This document shows positions 29,894-41,689 of a stretch of 64,000 nucleotides of DNA, in pieces. Origin of the DNA: Gigantopelta aegis (Eukaryota; Mollusca; Gastropoda; Neomphalida; Peltospiridae); contig NC_054699.1 of NCBI RefSeq assembly GCF_016097555.1, positions 5,931,197-5,995,196 on the forward strand, in the 5' to 3' direction. Position numbers and translations under genes: made by a program. Below the pieces are notes generated by a model. That model was not told the origin of the DNA. It ran no database searches and saw only the letters and a program-made list of their open reading frames with translations. Within the stretch, counting starts at the first letter, position 1; every line of letters starts with the position of its first letter.

Positions 29894-30045
29894 TTACAAT
29901 GAAACCTGTCTAAACCGGACCCTGAATAAACCAGAATCCTGTCAAAACAGGCCAAGTTTCATGGTCCCAACTGTTGTAAATTCTAAAACGCGATCCTCTA
30001 AACACCGGATTCTGTCGGATATCAGATTAGGTACCCGACATGATC

Positions 30046-30437
30046 TGGGTCAGGATGTAGCCCAGTGGTAAAGTGTTCGCTTGATACGCGGTCAGTTTAG
30101 GATCGATCCCCATCAGTGGGCCCACCAGTGCACCACGACTGGTACATCAAAGGCCGTGGTATGTACTCGCTTGATGCGCGGTCGGTCTGGGATCGATCCC
30201 CGTTGGTGGGCCCATTCGGCTATTTCTCGTCCCAGCCAGTGCACCACGACTGGTGTATCAAAGGCCGTGGTATGAGTTAACCTGTCTGTGGGGTGGTGCA
30301 TATAAAAGATCCCATGCTGCTAATCGAAAAGAGTAGCCCGTGAAGTGGCGACAACGAGTTTCCTCTCTCAATATCTGTAAATAACTCTAAATAAAATGTG
30401 TAGAGTGCGTCGTTAAATAAACCATTTCCTTCCTTTA
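30046..30437 (+). mobile_element. SINE family 1 with duplicated head
   Basis: Two tRNA-like heads in tandem (30049 and about 30168, both with GATCGATCCCC) precede one core and tail. Confidence 0.85.
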
Positions 30438-30685
30438 TTTCAAAACGTTTCCCTGGAGAAGTGGTATTTCGGTTTTAATGTACAGCGTAAAAAAACAGTG
30501 TACTGCTGCATGTTTTGTCGTCCAAAGGTTGGCTAATTATTACTTAACCCAGCTGAATCCAGTTCTACGTGCAGGGACAAGTTCAGTCTGCCGTTTGTGC
30601 GCGTGTGCACGCACGTTAATCTTTCATTTTTATAGTCAAAACTCCTCCAGATAAAACCCCGCCACTCCACCCCAAAAAGGTAGTA

Positions 30686-30703
30686 GTAGGCTAATAATAA
30701 TAA

Positions 30704-30762
<59 letters not shown>

Positions 30763-30777
30763 ATAATAATTGTGTTA

Positions 30778-30808
<31 letters not shown>

Positions 30809-30810
30809 CA
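30686..30810. repeat. (TAG)n/(TTA)n microsatellite
   Basis: A run of TAG followed by a run of TTA trinucleotides. Confidence 0.9.
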
Positions 30811-31125
30811 TGTATTATAATGTTGGTAAAATCACGTCGCGGTGGGGTGGGGTGTGTGGGAGCGGTTGTTACAGAAACGTTACATAAATTTAGAGGGGGG
30901 ACCCGGGAGTGGTCTAAGCTTTACTAATAGCCTATAAAAAATGTATTTTGAGTTTTATTGGCCTTTGCAATTTTGAGCATTTGAAATGTGACTAAATACA
31001 GCAAAATAACCTTTTAGTCATATTTATTTACGGTAAAATTAACTCTTTTTTTTTTTACAAAATTTACGTAAGCAGCCTCATAATAGCAATCAGTGAAAAA
31101 TTATATACCAGCCTTTTGTCTAGTT

Positions 31126-31440
31126 GGGGCGGGACGTAGCTCAGTGGTAAAGCGCTCGATCGAGGTCTGGGGTCGATCCCTGTCGGTGGGCCCATTGGGC
31201 TATTTCTCGTTCCAGCCAGTGCACCATGACTGGTATATCAAAGGCCGTGGTATGTACTGCCCTGTCTGTGGGATGGTGCATATAAAAGATCCCTTCCTAC
31301 TAATCGAAAAGAGTAGCAAATGAAGTGGCGACTGCGGGTTTCCTCTCTCAATATCTGTGTGGTTCTTAACTATATGTCTGACGCCATATAACCGTAAATA
31401 AAATGTGTTGAGTGCGTCGTTAAATAAAACATTTCTTTCT
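31126..31440 (+). mobile_element. SINE family 1, near full length
   Basis: GGGGCGGGACGTAGCTCAGT head, B-box-like GGGGTCGATCCC, intact core and tail. The tail is followed by TTTC repeats. Confidence 0.9.
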
Positions 31441-31484
31441 TTCTTTGTCCAGTGGCTTAACCAGGACGCCACCAAGGCCGGTTT

Positions 31485-32290
31485 TTACGTAGCAATTGCT
31501 AGTGACAGCTTTCTAGACCATTTCATTTCATGTATTGTGAATGACAAAACTTACCAAAAGATTTGATTCAATGTTTTCGCCATATGCCAACATCTAACAG
31601 CGTCATTTAATTGTGAGGTAACGACGGACAAACTCATTATTAAAGGGAACACACCACTATTTGTCGTGTCGTTACTTGCTCTAGCAGCTTAATATAATAG
31701 TCAGGTTTAGGAAATAGTTCCTCATAAAAAAATATATTAAAAGAAAACAACAACAACAAAAAACCTACAAAATTCTGATATGTCTTTTGAAATGTTTCTT
31801 TAACGATTATACGTATGTTGACCTCTGTAGTATTTAAATAACTCGTTGGTTTGAAGTTACTAACTGATAACAACTGTACAAGTGGTATAGTGCCACCTGT
31901 ATAACAGCAACAACTGGACGGTACTCTGGCGTGAGGGTGGCTGGCTAAAAACGTTCGTGGTCGACATATCTTGATTTTTTTACACAGTACTTATCAGTTG
32001 AGAGCACTCCCTAAAATGAGTAGTCACATGATCCTCTCGATAGTGTTGTATTTCTCACAGAATATATTCTGACATAGAACTTGTATTGAACTGAATAGAG
32101 TAATTGATGGTGGTGTGGAACACTTAAGCGTCTGTTTAACAACGTTATGACATTCTCCATATGCAATCTTATCTCCAATTTCTGACAGGATTTCCATTTG
32201 ACACCCACACCCCAATGATGAGTGTTAAACATTTGTTTTTATTTTAAAAATGCAATGCAATTTTGTGAAGTTCTTCATTTGTTAATGAAA
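31485..32290. other. intron 4, no gene
   Basis: AT-rich. A possible MITE end (TTAAAGGGAACACACC near 31642) has no partner that I can see. Confidence 0.45.
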
Positions 32291-32301
32291 TCTGATTTGA
32301 A

Positions 32302-32697
32302 CACAGGCGCTTGACACAGATTAGTAAAATTGAAAATGTGGTGTATATCGGTAAATTTAATATATTTCCGCAATATTTTGCTTATACTCTCTTCAAACAT
32401 GACAAATTTATTGCCAATTAACGTGTATTTACATATACCCAAAATTTCGATCCCTACTATATATTTGAGAAATAAGAAAATCGCACCACAATGGCGAGTG
32501 AAGTACCTTGTATCTTTTATATAGTAGGGGTCGAAATGTTTGGTATATCTAAATACACGTTAAATGGCAATAATTTGTCATACATGAAGAGAATGTGAGC
32601 AAAATATTGCGGAAATATATCAAGTTTACAGATATACAATTTGATCTTTGGTTTTTTTTTATTATTCATATACACTAATCTGTGTCAAGTGCCTGTG
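32302..32697. mobile_element. hAT-like fold-back MITE, 396 bp
   Basis: Long inverted arms (about 32302-32460 and 32525-32697) end in CACAGGCGCTTGACACAG. The flanks GATTTGAA (32294-32301) and GATTTAAC (32698-32705) agree at 6 of 8 bases, an aged 8-bp duplication. Confidence 0.8.
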
Positions 32698-32948
32698 GAT
32701 TTAACATTATCAATGTAATAATTTTGTTTCTATTACAAGAATTGGTCTGACAAACATTTACGCAGGGCTCACGCCAGCAGACGGACTAAGCCAAAATGAT
32801 TGCTTTGACCAGCCTGTCTTCGCCCTGCTAATGACCGTGAGACGGTATAGATGTCATCTTTTAAAAAACATTGTGACCACTTGCATTGTATACAATCGTG
32901 GATGGAAGGTGAAGAACTTGAGGAACACTTAATTATAGATACTAATTA

Positions 32949-33331
32949 TTAAAGGGACATACTCTAGTTTTTAAACACTAAGGCATATTTTTGACAATTA
33001 GAGCCATTTTTGATAACTGAAACCATACATTACTTAGATTTTATTGTTTAGGTTATCAATTTCCATACATTCGAAGTGTTTTTGGTCATCCTGGTGTTTT
33101 TAATATCACAAAATGCATTTCTCATATTTTTAAAAACGCACGTGCGTGTGAGAAGTAACAGTTATGAAGTAGAGTTTTAGTCTATTTTTAGAGGGTGTTT
33201 CACCATTTCAAAGTCACAGACTCATGTTTCACTCAATTGTAACTTCATCCAAATGTGTTTACAGGTTTGAAGATTAACTAAACTTATAAGTGTGCACCTT
33301 CGTGGGCTGAAACTAGGGTCTGTCCCTTTAA
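32949..33331. mobile_element. TTAA-type MITE, 383 bp
   Basis: Ends TTAAAGGGACATACTCTAGTTT and AAACTAGGGTCTGTCCCTTTAA are inverted. TTAA at both ends suggests a piggyBac-like target. It ends 83 bp before exon 4's 3' boundary. Confidence 0.75.
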
Positions 33332-33413
33332 GTGCCTGGTTTGTCTTAAACTTATAGTCCTTTCTTTCCTTGTCGTTGTCTTGTGGCTACTCAATCATTG
33401 CAATGTTACCTAC

Positions 33414-33464
33414 CTGAGAAAAGAAACGCGTGGTAGTAGTTTCCACTGAGTTGGTAGATCCATC
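33414..33464 (-). CDS. monocarboxylate transporter-like, exon 4
   Basis: A 51-nt exon between CTTTCAG (before 33464) and GTAGGTAAC (after 33414). It reads WIYQLSGNYYHAFLFS, matching the loop between the last two SLC16 helices, where a Gly-Tyr/Phe...Tyr...Phe pattern is usual. It is too short to be found as an ORF. Phase agreement on both sides supports it. Confidence 0.75.
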
Positions 33465-33514
33465 CTGAAAGTATGACACATAAAATAGTCATTTTACATA
33501 CCAGTAGTTAAAAG

Positions 33515-34492
33515 TTTATGTTGTTTAACGACACGACTAGAGAACTTTATATTTATTATTCATCGGCTATTGGACGTGAACCATTTGGTAATTTTGAAAA
33601 GTTGAACTTTGTTTTGTTTAACGACAGTACTAGATCATATTGATTTATTAATCATCGGCTATTGGATGTCAAACATTTGGTAATTCTGACATATAGTCTT
33701 AGAGAGGAATTCCGCTATATTTACCATCAGCAGCAAGGGATCTTTTATATGCACCATCCCACATACAGGATAGCACATACCACGGCCTTTGATATACCGG
33801 TTGTGAGACACTGATTAGGACGAGAACAAACCCAGTCAGAGAATGGGCTCACGATGGCAGCAAAAAGTTAGTTTGTTTTGGTTAACAACACTAGAGCACA
33901 TTGATTTATTAATCATCGGCTATTGGATGTCCGACATTTAGTACTTTTGAAAAGTTAAAATTTGTTTTGTTTAACGACAGTACTAGAGTATATTTATTTA
34001 TTAATCATCGGCTATTGGATGTCAAACATTAGGTAATTCAGACATATAGTCTTAGAGAGGAATCCCGCTACATTTTTGTTTTCAATTAGTAGCAAGGGAT
34101 CGTATATATGCACTTGACCACAGACATGACAGCAGATACCATGACCTTTGATATACCAGTTGTGGGACACAGATTAGGACGATAACAAACCCAGACAGAG
34201 AATGAGCTCACAATGGCAGCATAAAGTTAGTTTGTTTTGGTTAACGAAACCTCTAGAGCACATTGATTTATTAATCTTTGGCTATTGGTAATTCTGACAG
34301 TCTTAGAGGAAACCTGCTACATTTATTCCATTAGTAGCAAGGGATCTTTTATATGCACCATCCCAGACTACTAAAGAAAAATGTAGCGGGTTTCCTGTCT
34401 TAAGTCTAAGTCAGAATGTCTGACATCCAATAGCCGATGATTAATAAACCAATGTGCTCTAGTAGTGTCGTTAGGCAAAACAAACTTTATTG
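33515..34492. mobile_element. cluster of SINE type-2 copies and fragments
   Basis: Repeated minus-strand units start TTTGTTTTGTTTAACGACA (near 33607, 33965 and 34230), the first two preceded by truncated copies (33515 and 33877). From about 34364 to 34492 the same tail appears on the plus strand, so the last copy is head-to-head with its neighbour. Confidence 0.85.
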
Positions 34493-34731
34493 TGTGTAAC
34501 TTAAGTAATTTTTCATCTCACTTCATTTTGTAGTATATATTTGTTTCGTGCGTACGACCTTATCGAGAGAAAAAATCCGGTTTGGGCTATTATAAATATT
34601 AGGAAAGCAATCACTTTGTTTATACAGAAAATGGTATTCTCAACAAGAAAATATATTTAATGTGTAATTTTAGTCATCAAAAAGGCTTGCGTTAATCTCA
34701 AACATATATCAACGGAAGCAAACGCAGGACC

Positions 34732-36912
34732 TTAAAGGGACTGTCCTGAGTTTGCAGTCATTGGAAGATGTTACTAATTAAAGGGACTGTCCTCAGTTTG
34801 CAGCCATTGTAAGATGTTACTAATTAAAGGGACTGTCCTCAGTTTGCAGTCATTGTAAGATGTTACTAATTAAAGGGACTGTCCTCAGTTTGCAGCCATT
34901 GTAAGATGTTACTAATTAAAGGGACTGTCCTCAGTTTGCAGTCATTGTAAGATGCTACTAATTAAAGGGACTGTCCTGAGTTTGCAGCCATTGTAAGATG
35001 CTACTAATCAAAGGGACTGTCCTGAGTTTGCAGCCATTGGAAGATGTTACTAATCAAAGGGACTGTCCTGAGTTTGCAGCCATTGGAAGATGTTACTAAT
35101 CAAAGGGACTGTCCTGAGTTTGCAGTCATTGGAAGATGTTACTAATCAAAGGGACTGTCCTGAGTTTGCAGCCATTGGAAGATGTTACTAATCAAAGGGA
35201 CTGTCCTGAGTTTGCAGCCATTGGAAGATGTTACTAATCGAAGGGACTGTCCTCAGTTTGCAGTCATTGGAAGATGTTACTAATCGAAGGGACTGTCCTC
35301 AGTTTGCAGTCATTGGAAGCTGTTACTAATCGAAGGGACTGTCCTCAGTTTGCAGTCATTGGAAGATGTTACTAATCGAAGGGACTGTCCTCAGTTTGCA
35401 GACATTGGAAGATGTTACTAATCAAAGGGACTGTCCTCAGTTTGCAGCCATTGGAAGATGTTACTAATCAAAGGGACTGTCCTGAGTTTGCAGTCATTGG
35501 AAGATGTTACTAATCAAAGGGACTGTCCTGAGTTTGCAGCCATTGTAAGATGTTACTAATCAAGGGACTGTCCTGAGTTTGCAGCCATTGGAAGATGTTA
35601 CTAATTGAAGGGCCATTGGAAGATGTTACTACTGTCCTCAGTTTGCAGTCATTGGAAGATGTTACTAATCGAAGGGACTGTCCTCAGTTTGCAGTCATTG
35701 GAAGATGTTACTAATCGAAGGGACTGTCCTCAGTTTGCAGTCATTGGAAGATGTTACTAATCGAAGGGACTGTCCTCAGTTTGCAGTCATTGGAAGATGT
35801 TACTAATCAAAGGGACTGTCCTCAGTTTGCAGCCATTGGAAGATGTTACTAATCAAAGGGACTGTCCTCAGTTTGCAGCCATTGGAAGATGTTACTAATC
35901 AAAGGGACGGTCCTCAGTTTGCAGCCATTGTAAGATGTTACTAATCAAAGGGACTGTCCTCAGTTTGCAGCCATTGTAAGATGTTAGTAATAAGATGTTA
36001 CTAATCAAAGGGACTGTCCTGAGTGTGCAGCCATTGTAAGATGTTACTAATCAAAGGGACTGTCCTCAGTTTGCAGCCATTGTAAGGTGTTACTAATCAA
36101 AGGGACTGTCCTGAGTGTGCAGCCATTGTAAGATGTTACTAATCAAAGGGACTGTCCTCAGTTTGCAGCCATTGTAAGATGTTAGTAATAAGATGTTACT
36201 AATCAAAGGGACTGTCCTGCGTGTGCAGCCATTGTAAGATGTTACTAATCGAAGGGACTGTCCTCAGTTTGCAGCCATTGTAAGGTGTTACTAATCAAAG
36301 GGACTGTCCTGAGTGTGCAGCCATTGTAAGATGTTACTAATCAAAGGGACGGTCCTCAGTTTGCAGCCATTGTAAGATGTTAGTAATAAGATGTTACTAA
36401 TCAAAGGGACTGTCCTGCGTGTGCAGCCATTGTAAGATGTTACTAATCAAAGGGACTGTCCTCAGTTTGCAGCCATTGTAAGATGTTAGTAATCAAAGGG
36501 ACTGTCCTCAGTTTGCAGCCATTGTAAGATGTTAGTAATCAAAGGGACTGTCCTCAGTTTGCAGTCATTGTAAGATGTTAGTAATAAGATGTTACTAATC
36601 GAAGGGACTGTCCTGAGTGTGCAGCCATTGTAAGATGTTACTAATCGAAGGGACTGTCCTCAGTTTGCAGCCATTGGAAGATGTTACTAATCGAAGGGAC
36701 TGTCCTCAGTTTGCAGCCATTGGAAGATGTTACTAATCGAAGGGACTGTCCTCAGTTTGCAGCCATTGGAAGATGTTACTAATCGAAGGGACTGTCCTCA
36801 GTTTGCAGCCATTGGAAGATGTTACTAATTAAAGGGACTGTCCTCAGTTTGCAGCCATTGTAAGATGTTACTAATTAAAGGGACTGTCCTCAGTTTGCAG
36901 CCATTGTAAGAT
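34732..36912. repeat. 46-bp satellite, about 47 copies
   Basis: The unit contains AAGGGACTGTCCTCAGTTTG and ATGTTACTAAT. Variants alternate in blocks (CTGAG/CTCAG, CAGCC/CAGTC, ATTAA/ATCAA/ATCGA). An extra GTTAGTAATAA piece marks a higher-order unit around 35985-36590. There are no unique spacers, so it is not CRISPR-like. Confidence 0.95.
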
Positions 36913-37145
36913 GTTTGCGATAACAGAGCCTTGTTGGTGACTACTATTTCGCACAAAATATATTTTATTCTTTGCAATACCAGTGCCTGTATATTGAATG
37001 TTTGTAGCACAACAAACACCTTGTAAATACAGACACTGATATTCTAAATAAGAAGATGTATTTAGTTTGTATATTACGTCATCGAAACGGCTCTATTGGT
37101 TGGAAACATTTTACAATGGTTGTAAAGTCAGGACTGTCCCTTTAA
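34732..37145. mobile_element. TTAA-type MITE with expanded left end
   Basis: The right end (37100-37145, ACAATGGTTGTAAAGTCAGGACTGTCCCTTTAA region) is the inverted complement of the 46-bp unit at the left end (TTAAAGGGACTGTCCTCAG). The left end is present about 47 times in tandem. The internal part is 36913-37099. Confidence 0.8.
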
Positions 37146-37539
37146 AAGTAATAAACCCTAGTGTCATCCCGAGGAAAAGGACACTAACGGTTAATATACA
37201 AACCTGTAGCACGTCTGTACACAATTACAATAAAGTAAAACAAGAGTCTGTGACGTTGAAACGGGGGAAATACCTTCTAAAAATAGACTAGAGCTAATCT
37301 CCATAACCGTTACTTGATGTAGATGTGTTGGGGGTTTTTTGGGTTTTTTTGGGGTGTTTTTTTTAAAGACTTATGGTAATACCATTTTGCTTAGCTTAGT
37401 AACTGGTTTAACGTGTCCATATACCACTAGGGTTTCGAACACGCCTATCCCGACTCGGGACAGGGATATAGCATTTTGCGATAGTACAAACACCAAGAAA
37501 GCTAGCGTTTGTGACAGTAAAAAATAAAAACAGTGTTAC

Positions 37540-38340
37540 CAGCAGCAGGTGCGCCAACGAGATATCCCACACCGCACGTGAACATCACCAAACCCAATGC
37601 CGTTGCCAGGTGATCTATCCCGACCAATTCGTAGGTGATTGGATTGAAGAGGGTCCAGCTACCGCCGTTGTAGCAACCGTACGCCAGGACGAACAAAATC
37701 TGTCCCAGGTTGCTTTGCATAATTTGTATAATGAACGACAGAATCAATGACGTTATAACATTCACGCCGGCAAACAAAATGGCGGAATCAATTTCGGAAT
37801 CGCTTGCTGCTATGCCCAGCCCAAACCTGGCCGCAGTGCTACCAGCGCCAATATAAGACACAAGCAGAGCCGCGTGGTCTAGCGAGGCCCCCTGTGTGAT
37901 GAGAAAGTCAGGAAGGTAAAGTTTGATGGTTGATGATCCTACTGTGAACCAAAACGATGAAAGAACGAAAAACAAAAATCCGTAGTTAGAGAACAGCGGT
38001 CTCCAAGTTGGAGTCCATCGCTTAAAAGCAGACGACAATTTCGATGCATCGCTATTCGTAGTAGTATCTCTCTCGATGCGATTCTCTCTCGCGATTCTCT
38101 CAAACTTGGATGGCCTCATAACCATGCCGCAGACGCACGTTTGAAAGGAGATGCCTCCTATTAGGAGAAAAGCGCCATCTAGGTGAAAGGAGTCGATCAG
38201 GGCTTGCGTTAAAACCGGAAGTACGATGTTGCCGATGCCGCAGGAAAGGATTCCAATGCACGTGGCTAAACTGGTCCTTTCTCGAAAATAATAGCCCAAG
38301 TTTACCAAGCTCCCGGTATATGCAAGACCTTGACCCAGTC
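37540..38340 (-). CDS. monocarboxylate transporter-like, exon 3 (main exon)
   Basis: The major facilitator superfamily SLC16 family carries lactate, pyruvate and related acids (or aromatic amino acids and other solutes in distant members), usually with protons, across the plasma membrane. This 801-nt exon holds the second half of the N-terminal helical bundle, with the family-like YYFRERTSLATCIG segment. A charged cytoplasmic loop (KFERIARENRIERD) follows, and then most of the C-terminal bundle up to VGYLVGAPAAG. A large third exon is typical of SLC16 genes. The acceptor is TTTATTTCAG and the donor GTAACA. No frame break is seen. The substrate cannot be told from sequence. Confidence 0.9.
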
Positions 38341-38598
38341 CTGAAATAAAATAAAATAAATAAAACAACAGTAGTGTCTGTCTGTCTGTCTCTGTATCTT
38401 ACTTTTTGTCTTTCACGTAAGGGTTCCAAAATGTAATATAGGCGTTTCCAGTAGAGTCTTAAAACTGCTTCGTATGATAAACACTATGGACTTCATGATG
38501 CAACAAAATCATGTTTTTGTGAAAATGACGTAAATGGTTATATCGCCTTTTGGAAACGAACTCCTCATTTACATATTGTTATAGGATGGTACGGTGAG

Positions 38599-38724
38599 CA
38601 GGGCCGTAGCTAGCAGTGGGGCAGAAAAAATTCGGAAAGCATTATAGAAACTTAAAGAAAAGGAGTTTTAGACTATTGACTACTCAGTTGACCCCCCAAA
38701 CAAAAAATCCTAGCTACGGCCCTG
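38599..38724. mobile_element. small MITE, 126 bp
   Basis: CAGGGCCGTAGCTAG and CTAGCTACGGCCCTG termini, with GTGAG on both flanks. Lies in intron 2. Confidence 0.75.
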
Positions 38725-38809
38725 GTGAGGATCGTGTTATTTAAAATGAGACCACTTGCAAGCTTAAACCTGTATGGAAATGAGCTATTGGTCATCTCGT
38801 AACCTCCTA

Positions 38810-38812
<3 letters not shown>

Positions 38813-38900
<88 letters not shown>

Positions 38901-38983
38901 ACCTATTGTAATTATTAGGAATTATTTTCAAAAGTTTCTTACATCTATCTATCTCTCTATATCTATATCTATCTCTCTATCTA

Positions 38984-39050
<67 letters not shown>
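38813..39050. repeat. (TC)n and (AT)n microsatellites
   Basis: A TC run of about 84 bp, then mixed TATC and an AT run of about 65 bp, within intron 2. Confidence 0.95.
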
Positions 39051-39055
<5 letters not shown>

Positions 39056-39331
39056 TTGTTTTGTTTGTATTTGACAAGTGAAGCGTTAAAGTGATTAGTT
39101 AAATATTACAATTTTTAAAAATACAGTAAAGGTGTACATGGATTGATTTTATTTTATTCAATATCTTCATGGTTTTCATACGACAATGTACTGTTTCATT
39201 AAAGTTTGAAGCATAAAAAGAGATTGAAATTTTAAAATTAAAACAGAAATGTAGAAAGGAAGATATTACGTTTATGGGACTTTGTTTTCTTGCTTTTGTA
39301 ATAACCTGTGTTTTCATGACTTTGTTCTTAC

Positions 39332-39475
39332 CGGCCAACAAGGCGTACGTCAGAAACAGCCACCTTGAACCGACAACGAGGCTGCTAACTGAAAAACCAA
39401 CCAATCCCAGCAGTCCACTGGCGATGACGCATATCCGGCAACCCCACGTGTTAATCAGAATACTAGCAAAAGGGC
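39332..39475 (-). CDS. monocarboxylate transporter-like, exon 2
   Basis: The 144-nt exon has acceptor GTTTCATTTCAG and donor GTAAGAAC. It encodes helices 2-3 (CRICVIASGLLGLVGFSVSS). A 144-nt second exon is a conserved feature of SLC16 genes, which supports the model. Confidence 0.88.
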
Positions 39476-39629
39476 CTGAAATGAAACCATGCGATGGGGA
39501 ATTGATCAAAAACCGTAATACGTGTGTTTAAAGATTATTTTTTAAATGCTACAAATGAACAAAGTGTGTCAATAATAGCCGATCTTTATGTTTGTGCTGG
39601 GGTGTCGTTAAACATAACAGAGTAGAAAA

Positions 39630-39722
39630 ATATAGTTGATATGTAATTACAATCGTTAAAAAGTCTCCGTTAGTCGATAACATCTTTAAAAAATTGCAGC
39701 AAACTCAGGAATGTCCCTTTAA
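39630..39722. mobile_element. TTAA-type MITE, right-end fragment
   Basis: Ends TTGCAGCAAACTCAGGAATGTCCCTTTAA-like (39692-39722), the same terminus class as the element at 34732-37145. No left end found. Confidence 0.6.
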
Positions 39723-39931
39723 GTTATAAATTCTTATTGTTATAACCGTCATTAGATGTCACAATATTTGCCAGCCTTATTTTAAATAAGTTATTTTAGT
39801 TTAACACAAAGTAGAATGTGTCCTAAAGTCATTTATTTGTGAAAACATTATTACAGTTGACCTGATGGCTTCTTGATACTTTATATATAATTATATGCTT
39901 AGGTTCCAATGTACGAAAGAGCATTAGGGCC

Positions 39932-41682
39932 ACTCCGTACTAAGAAAAAGTAGTATTATATCTCGAGATCTCGAGATAACAAGTCGAGATCTCGAGATAA
40001 TATGTCGAGAGCTCGATTTAAGAAGACAACACGTGGACACGACTCTCACGGCTTGTTGTCTATATGCTAGTACTCTTTGTTTCAACTTGGTTGTTGTTAA
40101 AGGCTTTAACGTGCATATATACCACGAAGGTTTCACGCACGCCTGTCCTGGGCACAATCTCTGGCCTTTGCCAGTGACCGAGTCCAGGACAAGGGGGGGG
40201 GGGGGGGATGAATTTGAGGTGGGCGGAATTTTGAATAAGTATTTAGTAGTGTCCAGCGACTGCGCGGACCGACTAGTAGACACCGAAAATGGGCCGTGTT
40301 CTGACTGGCTGAATTTCGATTCCTTCGGGTCTAACTAGAAAAACCTAAGTCTACGGAGAATACCTGCACCTAACATCATGTCCGGACTAAGAATTTAAAC
40401 CCAAAAATAAGTTTGATTGCTCGGTCGAAAAGGTTTTAAGGTGATTTGAGCAATTGAATGGGCGCCAAAGTAAAGTGCGTTGGACTATTTATAAAAAAAA
40501 ATAAACATAAGAATTTGGAAGCTCGATCGAAACATGTTTAAAGTCCAACTAAGCCCAAAAAGGAGGTTACCTGTCCTAGTTAAGGTTGGTTATCACGGGG
40601 ATCCTGGAGTTTCTCGGAGTGACGGCAGCTGGTGTTGTCGCTGGCGTAGAGCCTTTACCACCGTGGAGTAACCGGGGCCGCAGACTGCTCTGAGCATCTT
40701 ATGAAGAGACCTGTTGTCCATCTTCATAACCATGACGCACTGTCTATAAATCTGGTCCCTTCGGTGGGTTACGATCACTCCCGGTGTAGCACCAAAGGTC
40801 TTGTGGTGGATTTCATAGCTGCTGCCGTCCTCCATTGGCTTCCAGTCAATGTTGGCAAACCCTCCCCGGAGTTTGGTCGGTTGGAGAGTGTCCCCCTGCA
40901 AGTACGGGTGGAGCTGATGGCGAAGTCCACCCAGGGCCAGTCTCCATTCGTTCTCGTCCTCGTCCTCGTCCTCGTGTTCTTCCTCTTCCAGGGGGACGGC
41001 TTCCGGCGGTGGCTTAGTCTTGGCTGGTTGGATGGTCGGTGATGAAGCCTTCCTTTTCGGTGCCGCCACAGCAACAAATCCTGGTGACAACTCAACGGGA
41101 GCGGTCATTAAAGTTGACCGCTGCACCGGAGTCGTCATTTTAGGAGTGGAGGTCCACTTCGGTGGTGACCTACTGGCCGGCTGGCACATCGCTGTGTCCA
41201 TGACCGAGTAGGGCTGGTCCGGGGGTGCGAGTGCCGATGGTTGCCGCGTCCTCTCCGGAGAACTCGGTGGGGGCGGCGACGCAGAAGGGACCGCCACTGG
41301 CGGTTGAGCCGCCAGCTTTGCTCCCTCCTGAGCCGTCCCCAGCACGGGTTTCTTCCTTCTCCTTCCTCTTCCCGTTCCTCCTGTCCTCTTCTTTGGAGTG
41401 GGGTCTCCATATACCAGGGACACGGTCGCCCGTGACCCGGTATAGTTGACCCTAAACTCCAACAAGGAGCCAAAACTGGCTATCAGCCCCCCCAGGTGGG
41501 GGGGGGGGGGGGGCAAGTCGAGAGCGCACGAACACACGTCTAGTCGCATCGCGAGACAGTATTGGACTTTATTATCTCGAGATCTCGCTTTACTATCTCG
41601 AGATCTCGCTTTACTATCTCGAGATCTCGACTTGTTTTCTCGAGATCTCGAGATATAATACTACTTTTTCTTAGTACGGAGT
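39932..41682. mobile_element. 1.75-kb TIR element with orphan ORF
   Basis: Inverted ends ACTCCGTACTAAGAAAAAGT continue about 70-85 bp into palindromic CTCGAGATCTCGAGATA blocks (39960-40017, 41572-41655). GCC on both flanks (39929-39931, 41683-41685) gives a 3-bp duplication. The interior holds one ORF and no recognisable transposase motif. The superfamily is not assigned. Confidence 0.82.
40593..41549 (-). CDS. orphan 318-codon ORF in TIR element
   Basis: GC-rich coding block in an AT-rich intron. The first 50 residues include a Pro run read from a G tract, so the true start may be later or in another exon. Residues about 60-80 are basic (KKRTGGTGRGRRRKK), the middle is Pro/Ser/Thr-rich, and an acidic run (EEEEHEDEDEDENE) follows. 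The last 110 residues look folded, with HHKTFGATPGVIVTHRRDQI. I do not recognise a family. It could be a DNA-binding or capsid-like protein, or a captured host exon. Confidence 0.55.
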   Translation of the reverse strand: MRLDVCSCALDLPPPPPHLGGLIASFGSLLEFRVNYTGSRATVSLVYGDPTPKKRTGGTGRGRRRKKPVLGTAQEGAKLAAQPPVAVPSASPPPPSSPERTRQPSALAPPDQPYSVMDTAMCQPASRSPPKWTSTPKMTTPVQRSTLMTAPVELSPGFVAVAAPKRKASSPTIQPAKTKPPPEAVPLEEEEHEDEDEDENEWRLALGGLRHQLHPYLQGDTLQPTKLRGGFANIDWKPMEDGSSYEIHHKTFGATPGVIVTHRRDQIYRQCVMVMKMDNRSLHKMLRAVCGPGYSTVVKALRQRQHQLPSLRETPGSP

Positions 41683-41689
41683 GCCAATG

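Larger units (their letters stand above)
29268..30440. repeat. composite dispersed repeat, second copy
   Basis: Paralogue of 5690-6340, with the MITE 29405-29893 inserted at the TTA that is unoccupied in the other copy. Confidence 0.75.

Noticed and set aside
34732..36912. CRISPR-like regular repeat array
   Set aside because: Units are contiguous with no unique spacers, and the unit is a MITE end in an animal genome.
40701..41042. Plus-strand ORF antisense to the orphan protein
   Set aside because: Codon pattern and acidic/basic segmentation favour the minus strand. The plus frame reads as Val/Leu repeats opposite the Asp/Glu run.
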